Shown: positions 33,790 to 42,324 of the stretch, piece by piece | Position numbering within the stretch: the stretch's first letter is position 1 | How the letters are laid out: the number at the start of each line of letters is the position of its first letter | Notes under the pieces: model-generated | What the model saw: the letters and a program-made list of their open reading frames with translations, nothing else | Told to the model about the DNA's origin: nothing | Databases searched by the model: none | Assembly (NCBI RefSeq): GCF_002161805.1 | Contig: NZ_NFIP01000005.1 | Location: forward strand, 124,001 to 188,000 | DNA: 64,000 bases | From: Collinsella sp. An307 | GTDB lineage: Bacteria > Actinomycetota > Coriobacteriia > Coriobacteriales > Coriobacteriaceae | Direction of reading: 5' to 3' | Made by a program: the position numbers and the translations under genes

Positions 33790-34671
33790 ATGTGGCAACG
33801 GTCTGAGGTCGAACGCCTCACGGGCTTGTCGCGCCATGCGATTCAAGACCTGTGCAATCAAAACACGAGCCGTGACGGTCTGGGGTTTTGGGTCCCCGCG
33901 GTGTCCAAGCCGGGCTATGCGCGCTACGACGAGGGCGACCTCCTCGCGTTCTACCTGGTGCGGCAGCTCACCCGTGCCGGTTTTACGCTGGCAGAGGTGG
34001 AGCCGGTGGTGTTTGGCATGCTCGAGGACGATGAGTCGTTCGAGCGCGCGTTAGAGAGCAAAGAGCGTCGGCTTGTTGCGCAGCGCGATGCGGTGGAGGC
34101 CAAGCTCGCGGCTCTTGAGCTTCTGGAGGACGCGGTGCCGAGCGCCCCCGAGAATCGCCTCTACACCATCATGGGCGAGGCGCTCAGCGCATGCGCGGAT
34201 GCAGCGATTGATGTGGCCACAGAGAAAACTTCGCTCGAAAGCCAAGATGCCGAGCTCTTGCGGCAGAGGCTACTTGGCGCAGTGTTCGAGATGCTCGATG
34301 TCATCAAAGGGGACCTTCCCTGTTTTTGGCGGCGCCCGAGCGCGCCTCATCGCGATCATGGTGAGAAATGTGGTCTAGAGCATGTTGTGCACGCCCTGAA
34401 TGACCTTCAGCAGGCGGGTGTTCGCCCTGCGGCTCGTCCCTCGCGTGCCTTTGTTGTTGCAACGGCCCAGCGTCTAGCGGGCATCGCCTCCCCAGGGCGT
34501 TCCGTGCTCGGTGGGGATCATCTTCAACCACGAGCCAAGGCCGCCGTGTACTCCCTCGAAGCATTCTGTGCCGCGCCCGAGACCGGCGTGCCCATCGAGC
34601 TCGTCTTTGGCAACGGATCGTACGGCTTTCTTGCGCAAGCGACGCGCGCCTGCGCTGCAGAAATCGACTAG
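33790..34671 (+). CDS. MerR-like transcriptional regulator
   Basis: A 293-residue protein. The N-terminus MWQRSEVERLTGLSRHAIQD with ARYDEGDLLAFYLVRQLTRA and FTLAEVEPVV is the MerR helix-turn-helix plus wing. A coiled coil (about 85-115) and a ~150-residue effector-binding part of unknown family follow. AAAGGAGG precedes ATG 33790. The next gene is 16 bases downstream, suggesting an operon with a membrane protein and a lipoprotein. The ligand is unknown. Confidence 0.8.
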   Translation: MWQRSEVERLTGLSRHAIQDLCNQNTSRDGLGFWVPAVSKPGYARYDEGDLLAFYLVRQLTRAGFTLAEVEPVVFGMLEDDESFERALESKERRLVAQRDAVEAKLAALELLEDAVPSAPENRLYTIMGEALSACADAAIDVATEKTSLESQDAELLRQRLLGAVFEMLDVIKGDLPCFWRRPSAPHRDHGEKCGLEHVVHALNDLQQAGVRPAARPSRAFVVATAQRLAGIASPGRSVLGGDHLQPRAKAAVYSLEAFCAAPETGVPIELVFGNGSYGFLAQATRACAAEID

Positions 34672-34687
34672 GGAAAGGATGCAAGAA

Positions 34688-35236
34688 ATGGACCAACACC
34701 AAGAAGTGTCCTCGGCAAAGGTGATGCTCATACTGAGAATCGCCATGGTCGCTTTGGCGGCTCTGCTGGTCGGCTGTTTCTTCCTGCCGTGGGGCTCCGC
34801 AATCGCGGAGTTTCGTGACGCTGCCGCGCAGATGCCTGAGGCGTGGTTCTACGAGCCTGCCGGCCTTACCGCTGCCGACGCCGCCGATCTGTCGCTTGTG
34901 GAATACGCGGCTTCCTATCAGACGCTCGAGGGAGCGCTTCGCGACGTGTACGTTTCGATCATGTACGCCGCGGTAGCGCTGCCTGCTATTGCGTTGCTGT
35001 TTGCCGCGCTTGGCAAGCCCGTTCCTGCATCGATATTCGCCGTGCTGACGCTCGCGGTCACAGAGCTTCTGCGTTGGGATTTTGGCGATCGAGGTGTGTT
35101 GCCCAGCGCTTCGCACGATTGGGGTATCGCACCGACGGTCTATATGGTTGTGGCAATCGTGCTCATTGCGCTGGGTATTGCCTCGGCGGTACTCAAGCAT
35201 CGTGTGAAGAAGGCAAAGGCAGCGGCTGCTGTCTAG
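34688..35236 (+). CDS. Four-span membrane protein of unknown function
   Basis: A 182-residue protein with hydrophobic spans near residues 11-32, 90-112, 117-135 and 150-172, and a ~55-residue loop after the first span. AAAGGA lies eight bases before ATG 34688; ATG 34679 is too close to it. It starts just after the MerR gene and ends 14 bases before the lipoprotein gene, so the three are likely co-transcribed. I recognise no family. Confidence 0.65.
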   Translation: MDQHQEVSSAKVMLILRIAMVALAALLVGCFFLPWGSAIAEFRDAAAQMPEAWFYEPAGLTAADAADLSLVEYAASYQTLEGALRDVYVSIMYAAVALPAIALLFAALGKPVPASIFAVLTLAVTELLRWDFGDRGVLPSASHDWGIAPTVYMVVAIVLIALGIASAVLKHRVKKAKAAAAV

Positions 35237-35250
35237 ATGGGAGGTAGAAC

Positions 35251-36300
35251 ATGAGAAAGGTATTTGCTTGGGCAGGCGCATTGGCTTTGGCGGCGGCGCT
35301 CACCGCATGCAGTGGGGGAGGAGCTCCTGCACAGACAGGGCAGGGCGACACAACGTCAGCGCCTACATCTGACAGCCCGTTCGAGGCCATCATCGCCGAG
35401 GCGCAGGCAGATTTCTCGGAAACGAGTCAGAAGATTCTCGACGCGCAGGAGAAGATGTTCTCTGAGGTCGGCGAGACCTACGAGGAGTACCTCGAAAACA
35501 CCGACAAGATACAAGCTTGGTATGACCTGGCGGTGAGTGAGACCGAGGCCCTTGGCGAACGTGCCGTTTCCTATGGCCGTGAGTATTATCAGGCAGTTGT
35601 GGATAACGTTGATGTCACGGAAGACCGTGATTGGGAGCGTGCTACCGAGGACTTCTATGATGCCATTTACGACGACGCGTTCGACGATTACTACGATGCC
35701 GTGTACGACGATGCGTTTGAGGACATATACGATAAGTATTACGACGGCATAATCGCCGATGCGTACGAGACGACTCCGTATGATGAGTGGTCGGATGTCA
35801 GCGGTGACGCATACGACGCCTACTCCGACGCGCATTCAGATGTGTACGACGCCTACTCCGACGCTCATTCAGACGTGTATGACGATTACTCGGATATTCG
35901 CAGCGCGTTCTACAACAACGATTTTGATGTCGAGGGCGTGTTTGCACCCGTCGAGCTCAAGAGTGACAGCGCACCCGAGGCGGAAGAAGCCGTTGCCGAA
36001 CCCGAGGAAGAGCCGACGGACGATGCTGCCGGTGATGAGTCGACGCCGTCTGCGGATTTTAAGACCGCGATGGACGAGTATGAGGCGTTCTTCGACGAGT
36101 ACGTCGCGTTTATGCAGGCATATAATGCAGACCCCTCAGCGACGGATCTTCTTGCGCAGTACCCCGACATGATGACGCAGTATGCGGATACGATGGCCGC
36201 GATGAGCGATATTGACGCGGGGAGTTTGACGCCTGAGGACTATGCCTACTACGCCGAAGTGACCGCACGCATCACCGCAAAGCTCGCCGAAGTGGCATAG
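35251..36300 (+). CDS. Tyr/Asp-rich repeat lipoprotein (DUF6591-like C-terminus)
   Basis: A 349-residue lipoprotein: signal peptide with lipobox LTAC, lipidated Cys20. After a coiled-coil-like region comes an extremely acidic, Tyr-rich repeat zone (about 135-230), with DAIYDDAFDDYYDAVYDDAF and the near-exact tandem DVYDAYSDAHS repeated. A Glu/Pro linker then leads to a helical C-terminal domain (FKTAMDEYEAFFDEYVAFMQ) that resembles DUF6591 of Firmicute and actinobacterial lipoproteins. GGGAGG precedes ATG 35251. The acidic repeat could bind cations or wall polymers; that is speculation. Confidence 0.75.
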   Translation: MRKVFAWAGALALAAALTACSGGGAPAQTGQGDTTSAPTSDSPFEAIIAEAQADFSETSQKILDAQEKMFSEVGETYEEYLENTDKIQAWYDLAVSETEALGERAVSYGREYYQAVVDNVDVTEDRDWERATEDFYDAIYDDAFDDYYDAVYDDAFEDIYDKYYDGIIADAYETTPYDEWSDVSGDAYDAYSDAHSDVYDAYSDAHSDVYDDYSDIRSAFYNNDFDVEGVFAPVELKSDSAPEAEEAVAEPEEEPTDDAAGDESTPSADFKTAMDEYEAFFDEYVAFMQAYNADPSATDLLAQYPDMMTQYADTMAAMSDIDAGSLTPEDYAYYAEVTARITAKLAEVA

Positions 36301-36303
36301 CCG

Positions 36304-36519
36304 CTAGAAATCGATGAGGTCGCGCACCTTCACGTCGAGCGCCTGAGCGATGCGAATCAAAACGTCGATGCCAACATCAGCCGTTCCCGTCTCGATCTTC
36401 CAGAGATAGGAACGGCTGGTCCCGGTCATAAGGGCGAGTTGGCGCTGCGAGATGCCGCGCTCGGCTCGTCTCGACCGTATACGAGAGCCCAATGCCCGCT
36501 TGTCGTGCACGTTATCCAT
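36304..36519 (-). CDS. Short XRE-family regulator
   Basis: A 71-residue single-domain helix-turn-helix protein: LGSRIRSRRAERGISQRQLA, LMTGTSRSYLWKIETGTADV and LIRIAQALDVKVRDLI, a textbook XRE fold. It is divergent from the 36596 lipoprotein gene across a 76-base gap that holds a perfect 20-base palindrome. It therefore likely represses itself and/or the lipoprotein. Confidence 0.88.
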   Translation of the reverse strand: MDNVHDKRALGSRIRSRRAERGISQRQLALMTGTSRSYLWKIETGTADVGIDVLIRIAQALDVKVRDLIDF

Positions 36520-36538
36520 TTCTCTAGCGTACGTGCGC

Positions 36539-36570
36539 TATGATGCAGAGTGGCTCTCTAAAGAGAGCCA
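36539..36570 (+). promoter_or_regulatory. Promoter -10 and palindromic operator before the 36596 gene
   Basis: TATGAT at 36539-36544 is followed by the perfect palindrome TGGCTCTCTAAAGAGAGCCA (36551-36570), positioned as an operator over the start of transcription. The -35 is weak. Confidence 0.55.
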
Positions 36571-36595
36571 TCTGGTTGAACCCTAAGGAGATAGA

Positions 36596-37891
36596 GTGAG
36601 AAAAGGACGGGCATTATTCTTGGCTTTGACAAGTGTGGCACTAACGCTTTCTCTGGTCGGCTGTAGCTCTCAGGGCGAACCGGATGAGGTGACAATACAA
36701 ACTGCTGATAATGCTTTAACGGTTTCGCTCGAAGTCGAATGCAGGTCTAACCTATTTTTCAGTCGCTATGACATCGCATTTTATGTAGACGAGGAACTCC
36801 AAGAGGTCATAGACCATGGAGCGACCAAGCAGTATGAGATTGACTTGTCTGAAGGCGACCATGTGCTGAGGTTCGCCAAAGAAGGCGATAATGAGGTAGA
36901 TGGAAGCGTCGAAATAACAGTTAATGACAATATGGCTCTTAAGTGCGTTCTGGGGTGTACCTCTTCTCAAGTAGAGGTGCAGATGGTGGAGTCTATCTTC
37001 CCACCGATTGCGTCAGACGAAGCTGTTTCAATGAGCCATGATGATGTTCGAGAGGCATTTGAGCAGGCTGGATTCACGGAGATTCGTGAGGAAGAGCTAA
37101 GAGACCTTGCCCTCGACCAGGCTGACCATAACTGGCTTGTCGGGTCAATTTCAATCGATGGAGATGATTCTTTTGACAAGGAGAGCTCCTTCCTTGCCGA
37201 TGATGAAGTGCTGATTTCTTATCATGTTCTTGGCGATATAAATCCTCCTGCATCCGCCTCAGAGCTTGTCGGCCAGGATTATGAGAAAGTTGCCGAACAG
37301 TTCGCTAGCGCTGGATTTAGCAATGTAAAGACAGAACCGGCAGCATCGGCGGGTACGGTGGGGGCAGTCAGTCAAGTGACCATCGGAGGTTTTTTCGGTT
37401 CTTCAGATTTTGTGCGTGGTGACTCTTTCCCCTTTGATGAACAGGTGACCATTCAATACTACGAAGAGGACCCCGATGCTGAGACTCCCAATGCAAATGC
37501 GAATGCGAATGCTGAAGTGGAAGAGGTGCTCACCATTGACTCCTCTCCAGATTTAGCTAGCCTCCTCTCTTCGGGTGAAACCAATGCCTCTTGGTTCAGC
37601 ACAAGCTATCGCGGAAAAACGATTCAGTTTGATGGACATGTCGCGAGCTTAATGACCCATGGGGATTACTCAACCCGTTGGGATGTTTTGATCCTCGCAG
37701 GCAATAACGGAGCAAGTCCATCCCTTGGCCCCAATTTCAAACTGATTAACGTCAGCTTTTATGACATGAACGTAACTAATGCAGATACATTACGCGAGGG
37801 GCAAAACATAACGGTCACTGCTGTCGTAGGAGATTACGATTCCGCGACAGATTGGCTAGAGCTCGATCCCGTTTCAATTTCAATTAGATAG
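36596..37891 (+). CDS. Lipoprotein with PASTA-like repeats and DUF4839-like C-terminus
   Basis: A 431-residue lipoprotein starting at GTG 36596 after AAGGAG; lipobox LVGC with Cys23. An Ig-like N-terminal part is followed by two PASTA-like units (DDVREAFEQAGFTEI about 147-165 and LVGQDYEKVAEQFASAGFSN about 224-243). An Asn/Ala linker precedes a C-terminal beta domain (about 315-431; GKTIQFDGHVASLM, NITVTAVVGDY) that resembles DUF4839. Codons are less GC-biased than the neighbours, a sign of transfer. It probably faces the wall; function unknown. Confidence 0.7.
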   Translation: MRKGRALFLALTSVALTLSLVGCSSQGEPDEVTIQTADNALTVSLEVECRSNLFFSRYDIAFYVDEELQEVIDHGATKQYEIDLSEGDHVLRFAKEGDNEVDGSVEITVNDNMALKCVLGCTSSQVEVQMVESIFPPIASDEAVSMSHDDVREAFEQAGFTEIREEELRDLALDQADHNWLVGSISIDGDDSFDKESSFLADDEVLISYHVLGDINPPASASELVGQDYEKVAEQFASAGFSNVKTEPAASAGTVGAVSQVTIGGFFGSSDFVRGDSFPFDEQVTIQYYEEDPDAETPNANANANAEVEEVLTIDSSPDLASLLSSGETNASWFSTSYRGKTIQFDGHVASLMTHGDYSTRWDVLILAGNNGASPSLGPNFKLINVSFYDMNVTNADTLREGQNITVTAVVGDYDSATDWLELDPVSISIR

Positions 37892-37928
37892 CAGCAGGCC
37901 CTTTTATCTCGATGATTGGAAGCACCAA

Positions 37929-38627
37929 GTGTTTTGTACTAAATGCGGGAAGCAGTTGAATGATGACGATCGATTTTGCCCCAGTTGTGGCAAATCGACT
38001 GGTATGTTGGCGCCGGACGGAGCAGGAGCAAGGCGAGAGCAATGGGAGGGGACCGTATTCAAGTGTCCGTGTTGCGGCCAGGTGCTCGATGCGTTCTCCG
38101 TCGTCTGTCCTTCGTGCGGCTTCGAGCTTCGTGATGCGAAAGCGACAACATCGCTAAGCGTTTTATCGCTGAAGCTGCAGGAAATTACGGCACACGCTGA
38201 TAAGGGGGTAAAACAAACATTACTTGAAAGGCTCCGGCGCGACACGTCGGATGTCGACGATCGGGCAGCGGCTTTGATCAAGGCTTTTCCCATACCTAAC
38301 ACCAAGGAAGATCTTATCGAATTCATCATCGCATCTGCTGCAAATATCAACATAGATGCGTTCAATGAGATGAAGAGGGGTAATTTATCCTCTTCTGAGA
38401 TTGCGATGTCCAATGCATGGTTATCAAAACTTGAGCAGGCCTATCGGAAGGCGTCAATCGTCCTTGATGGTGAGGCATCGTTTGCTAAAGCGAAAGAGAT
38501 GTATGTCAGTACGATGAAAAAAGTATCATCGGCTAGGCATGCGATTATCCGTTTTTGGATCGCTCTTGGACTCGTATGGGTGGGAATCATCCTTTTCTGC
38601 CTTTTGATGGCGACCGTGAATTCTTAG
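37929..38627 (+). CDS. Double zinc-ribbon protein with C-terminal membrane anchor
   Basis: A 232-residue protein with GTG start 37929. Four CxxC knuckles give two zinc ribbons: FCTKCGKQL with RFCPSCGKS, and FKCPCCGQV with VVCPSCGFEL. A helical region follows, then one transmembrane span (WIALGLVWVGIILFCLLMAT). The ribbons face the cytoplasm. The SPFH gene begins 15 bases after the stop, so this heads a five-gene set. Zinc-ribbon proteins often accompany SPFH proteins and may act as adaptors. Confidence 0.75.
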   Translation: MFCTKCGKQLNDDDRFCPSCGKSTGMLAPDGAGARREQWEGTVFKCPCCGQVLDAFSVVCPSCGFELRDAKATTSLSVLSLKLQEITAHADKGVKQTLLERLRRDTSDVDDRAAALIKAFPIPNTKEDLIEFIIASAANINIDAFNEMKRGNLSSSEIAMSNAWLSKLEQAYRKASIVLDGEASFAKAKEMYVSTMKKVSSARHAIIRFWIALGLVWVGIILFCLLMATVNS

Positions 38628-38642
38628 GAAAAGTGAGATGTA

Positions 38643-40022
38643 ATGAGTGCTTTTAACAAGAATGCCGGCGGTTTCATGGATGAGATCCGCTGCGACGAAC
38701 CGAGCTACCTCATCTGGAAGTGGCGCCCGGCGGGCTCGCAGAAGGGCGCGAACCGCCGAGAGAACGCCATCCGCTGGGGCTCTTCGTTGCGCGTGCGCGA
38801 TGGGGCGGTCGCCGCGTTCGTCTACCACCAGAAGGACGGCACCTACCAGGACTTTATCGAGGGTCCCTACGACCAGATTCTCAAGACGGCCAACCTACCG
38901 GTTCTTGCCAGCATCGTCGGCCTCGCCTACGACGGCGGCACTCCCTTCCAGGCCGAGGTCTACTTCATCAACCTCGCTCAGGTGGTACAGATCCGCTTCG
39001 GTGTACCGTTCTTCGATGTTTATGATCCACGTTTTCTCGATTTTGGCGTTCCCGTGGCAGTGCGCGGGACGGTGACGTTTGCCATTAAGGACTACCGTCA
39101 GTTCATCAAACTGCACAGACTCGACGAATTCGATCTTGAGACATTTAAGAGTCAGGTGAAAGATGCGATTAGGCGTTATTTGAAAGGCGCAGTCGCCAAC
39201 GCCCCTACGGACCTTGGCATTCCGCTCGTCCAGATCGAGCGCGGCCTCGCCAAGATCCACGACGCCGTGGAGCCCCAGGTCAAGGAGCGCCTCTCGAGAG
39301 ACTTCGGCGTCGCGGTGTCCGGGGTGGACATCTCCGCCATCGAACTCGACAAGACGAGCGACGGCTACCGTCGGCTCATGTCCGTGACGCGCGATGTCGA
39401 GCAGGCGACCGTCCAAGCTCAGACCGAGGTCAACATCAAGAACCTCCACGACCAGCAGCGCATCAACGCCGAGAACCTCGAGGAGACCCTTCGTATTCAG
39501 CGCGAGGAGGCCCAGCGCGCCCAGCGCATGACCACCGAGACCGCCAACATCGGCGCATTCCAGCTCGAGAAGCAGGCCGAGGTGGGTGTCGCCGGCGCCA
39601 GCGCGCTCGGCCAGATGGGCGCCAACGGTGCGACCGAGATGGGGGCCGGTTCCGGCGGCGGGTTCGATCCGGCTGCGATGATGGCCGGCATGGCCGTCGG
39701 CGGCGCCGTGGGCCAGAACGTCGCGGGAATGATGAACGGCATGATGGGCGGGCTCGGCGGCCAGCCGGCGCAGCCCGGCGCCCAGGTTCCGCCCCCGGTC
39801 CCTCAGGCCGGCTACCACGTGGCCGTGAACGGCGCCGCGAGCGGGCCCTTCTCGCCCGCGATTCTCGCCCAGATGGTCGCTGCAGGCGCGCTCACACGTG
39901 ACAGCCTCGTCTGGAAGCAGGGGATGGCCGAGTGGCGCCGCGCCGGGGACGTCGACGAGCTCGCTTCCGTTTTCGGGGGCGAAGCACCCGCCGGCATGGC
40001 ACCGATTCCGCCAGCCGTCTAA
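38643..40022 (+). CDS. SPFH-domain (virion core-like) protein with GYF_2 domain
   Basis: A 459-residue protein of the bacterial SPFH/virion-core family: IWKWRPAGSQKGANRRENAI and YHQKDGTYQDFIEGPYDQIL at the N-terminus, then the SPFH beta-sheet and long helix (about 120-320, rich in Glu/Gln/Arg). A Gly/Met linker leads to a GYF_2-type domain (about 395-450; YHVAVNGAASGPFSPAILAQ, DSLVWKQGMAEWRRAGDVDE). SPFH proteins form membrane-bound cages or microdomains; the GYF_2 domain suggests partner binding. It is the hub of the five-gene set. Confidence 0.85.
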   Translation: MSAFNKNAGGFMDEIRCDEPSYLIWKWRPAGSQKGANRRENAIRWGSSLRVRDGAVAAFVYHQKDGTYQDFIEGPYDQILKTANLPVLASIVGLAYDGGTPFQAEVYFINLAQVVQIRFGVPFFDVYDPRFLDFGVPVAVRGTVTFAIKDYRQFIKLHRLDEFDLETFKSQVKDAIRRYLKGAVANAPTDLGIPLVQIERGLAKIHDAVEPQVKERLSRDFGVAVSGVDISAIELDKTSDGYRRLMSVTRDVEQATVQAQTEVNIKNLHDQQRINAENLEETLRIQREEAQRAQRMTTETANIGAFQLEKQAEVGVAGASALGQMGANGATEMGAGSGGGFDPAAMMAGMAVGGAVGQNVAGMMNGMMGGLGGQPAQPGAQVPPPVPQAGYHVAVNGAASGPFSPAILAQMVAAGALTRDSLVWKQGMAEWRRAGDVDELASVFGGEAPAGMAPIPPAV

Positions 40023-40032
40023 GGGGGAGACC

Positions 40033-40404
40033 ATGGACGAGAGCAGCTTCTACTCTATTGACCGTCTCGTAGAGTTTGGTCTTACGCTTGGCGTGGCAAC
40101 GCAGATGGCTAACTCCATGAATGCGGGCCTCCAGGCCATGCGGATGCCCGGGGCGAGAAACCCCATGCAGCCCAACGCGCTTGCGGAGGACCAGCCTCTC
40201 TTCTACGTGGTTCTCGACGGCAAGTCTGTGGGCCCGCTCGCCACCTCCGAGCTCTCACGCTTCATCGCCGAGAAGCGCGTGACCAAGGAGACCTACGTTT
40301 GGAAGCCGGGGATGCAAAATTGGCAGCTTGCGGAAAACGTGCCGGAAGTATTGCGTCTTGTTGCAATGACCCCGCCTCCGGTTCCTACCATGGGAGATGA
40401 ATAA
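40033..40404 (+). CDS. GYF_2-domain small protein
   Basis: A 123-residue protein with ATG 40033 after GGGGGAGA. An N-terminal helix (LVEFGLTLGVATQMANSMNA) is followed by the GYF_2-type domain LFYVVLDGKSVGPLATSELS with ETYVWKPGMQNWQLAENVPE. The domain is the same type as the C-terminus of the SPFH protein, 10 bases upstream, so the two may share a partner or oligomerise. No catalytic motif. Confidence 0.8.
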   Translation: MDESSFYSIDRLVEFGLTLGVATQMANSMNAGLQAMRMPGARNPMQPNALAEDQPLFYVVLDGKSVGPLATSELSRFIAEKRVTKETYVWKPGMQNWQLAENVPEVLRLVAMTPPPVPTMGDE

Positions 40405-40427
40405 CGGAAGATCCATATCTACCTCAG

Positions 40428-41960
40428 ATGCTTGGTCTTGTGTTGCAGAAAGAATGGTGTAGGAGTTTGTCCAACAGAAATGGTTCGCTCAAGCCAAACG
40501 TGAATGAAGAAATCCGTATTCCTGCGGAAGCGGCGGGAAGAGGCGTTGGCGCAGAGCAAATTGTTAACCATCTTTATGACCAAGAAAAGTTCCATGCTTG
40601 GCAGGGGCATGGGTTTGCCGCCGAGCAGGCAAATAATCTTCACGATAAACTGTTGGGCAAAGATGCTCGCATTCTTGGGGATGATTGCGCCAAAAACGGT
40701 CCCGATCGCATAGTTAACGGGCGGTGGATTCAGTCAAAATACTATGCAAATGGGCGTAATGCGATTAATGCATGTTTTGAAGACGCCGGTAAAGGAGCTT
40801 TCAGATACGTTGGCAAGCATGGTGAGCCGATGGTCATAGAAGTGCCGAAAGACGACATTATCTATGAGCAGGCGCTCAAAGCCATGCGTGAGAAGATTGC
40901 CAAAGGCCAGGTTGACGGAGTCAATGATCCTGCTCAAGCGGAAACCCTGGTAAAGCGGGGTAACTACACGTATCAGCAGGCAAGGAACATCGCGAAAGCG
41001 GGCAATATCGATTCGCTGAAATACGATGCGACTAATGGCGCGGTTACCGCCGCTTCCGCTTTCGGCGTAAGCGCTGTAATTGCTTTTGGAACCTGTATCT
41101 GGTGTGGTGACAAGCCAGAGGTGGCGGCAAAGAAGGCCGCCTTTTGTGGTCTCAAGGTCGGAGGCACATCTTTCATTGTTTCTGTTATATCTAGCCAGTT
41201 GTTGAAAGCGGGACTAAACAGCGCAATGGTTTCCAGCACGGAGGCGATAGCTACGGCGCTCGGTCCCAAGGCGTGCGCAGTTATAATCAATGCGTTTAGG
41301 ACTGGCTCCAACATATACGGCGCTGCTGCAATGAGGAGTGCTGCAAAGTTACTTCGCGGTAATGTGGTGGTCGCCGGGCTTACCGTTGTCGTTCTCTCGT
41401 CCTTCGATATAGCTGACATCGTTCGCGGCAGGATATCTCCTGGCCAGCTTGCGAAGAATCTTGCTGAGACGCTTTCGTCTGTAGCAGGAGGAACTGCTGG
41501 ATGGGTGGGGGGTGCCGCTCTTGGTTCCATGGTGCTTCCGGGAGTGGGAACGGTTGTTGGAGGGGTGGTAGGTTCCCTGGGAGGTGGCGCTGTAGCGGGT
41601 GTTGCGGCAAGCGCCTTGGCGGGACTGTTCATCAAAGATGACGCAGAGCAGATGTGCGCCCTCATAGAAGAGCGGATTGGGCTGGTGACGGTTGAATATC
41701 TTATGAGCGAGGACGAGGTTAAGAAGCTTGTCAATTCTGTCAGCCGCCGTCTGGATGGGAGCGCTCTCAAGGACATGTACGCATCTTCTGACAGACCTGC
41801 TTATGTCTCAGAATTCATAAAAAGTGATGTCGGTGAAATCGTATCCGAGAGATCTCATATAGCGGGTGACATTGACAGTCAGATTGCGGATGGTCTCGTA
41901 AGGCTCTTGGAGGAATCGACTGAAAAGGAAAAGAATGATGGATGTGAAGGGCTTGCTTAA
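40428..41960 (+). CDS. Glycine-zipper membrane protein of the SPFH cluster
   Basis: A 510-residue protein. The N-terminal region has FHAWQGHGFAAEQANNLHDK and LGDDCAKNGPDRIVNG, and TYQQARNIAKAGNIDSLKYD follows, segments I recall from an uncharacterised enterobacterial family. The middle has hydrophobic helices (about 200-330) and then a glycine zipper (about 361-398; LPGVGTVVGGVVGSLGGGAV) typical of proteins that insert in or permeabilise membranes. The start at 40428 has no strong ribosome site and may lie downstream. Codons are less GC-biased than the core genes. Function is unknown. Confidence 0.7.
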   Translation: MLGLVLQKEWCRSLSNRNGSLKPNVNEEIRIPAEAAGRGVGAEQIVNHLYDQEKFHAWQGHGFAAEQANNLHDKLLGKDARILGDDCAKNGPDRIVNGRWIQSKYYANGRNAINACFEDAGKGAFRYVGKHGEPMVIEVPKDDIIYEQALKAMREKIAKGQVDGVNDPAQAETLVKRGNYTYQQARNIAKAGNIDSLKYDATNGAVTAASAFGVSAVIAFGTCIWCGDKPEVAAKKAAFCGLKVGGTSFIVSVISSQLLKAGLNSAMVSSTEAIATALGPKACAVIINAFRTGSNIYGAAAMRSAAKLLRGNVVVAGLTVVVLSSFDIADIVRGRISPGQLAKNLAETLSSVAGGTAGWVGGAALGSMVLPGVGTVVGGVVGSLGGGAVAGVAASALAGLFIKDDAEQMCALIEERIGLVTVEYLMSEDEVKKLVNSVSRRLDGSALKDMYASSDRPAYVSEFIKSDVGEIVSERSHIAGDIDSQIADGLVRLLEESTEKEKNDGCEGLA

Positions 41961-42324
41961 GAGGGCTGCTGACGACTATGCGCCTGCACTTGGTGAGTTG
42001 AATTCTGAAGTTAATCAGAAGGCATTTGCAAAAGGTTCCGCCTTTTCTGAAGTAAGAGTTACCAACAGCAGCCCTTATAAGACCGTACGGGATGCAATGA
42101 TAGATGAGGGCGACGTATTGCTCGACGATGAGGATGGCGGAACGGTGCTTGCCATGATAAAGGGAGGGCTTGGCGGAATGGCACCGGTGCTCCTTGCCGC
42201 TGTTGTATCTTCAGAAGGGGTGATCTCGATTGGTGCCTATTCCAAAGAGGGTCTCATTCCCCAGCATGCATCGCAGCGCGCCATCGATTCTTTCGAGAAA
42301 CGTCTGAGGGATTTCTCAAACTGA
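41935..42324 (+). CDS. Small protein overlapping the glycine-zipper gene
   Basis: A 129-residue protein starting at ATG 41935 (or 41938), with AAAGGAAAAG upstream, overlapping the previous gene by 26 bases. The N-terminal half is mixed charged; residues ~75-95 (GLGGMAPVLLAAVVSSEGVI) are hydrophobic. I recognise no family. The overlap implies coupled translation with the glycine-zipper protein, so it may be its chaperone or immunity partner; that is inference. Confidence 0.65.
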   Translation: MMDVKGLLKRAADDYAPALGELNSEVNQKAFAKGSAFSEVRVTNSSPYKTVRDAMIDEGDVLLDDEDGGTVLAMIKGGLGGMAPVLLAAVVSSEGVISIGAYSKEGLIPQHASQRAIDSFEKRLRDFSN

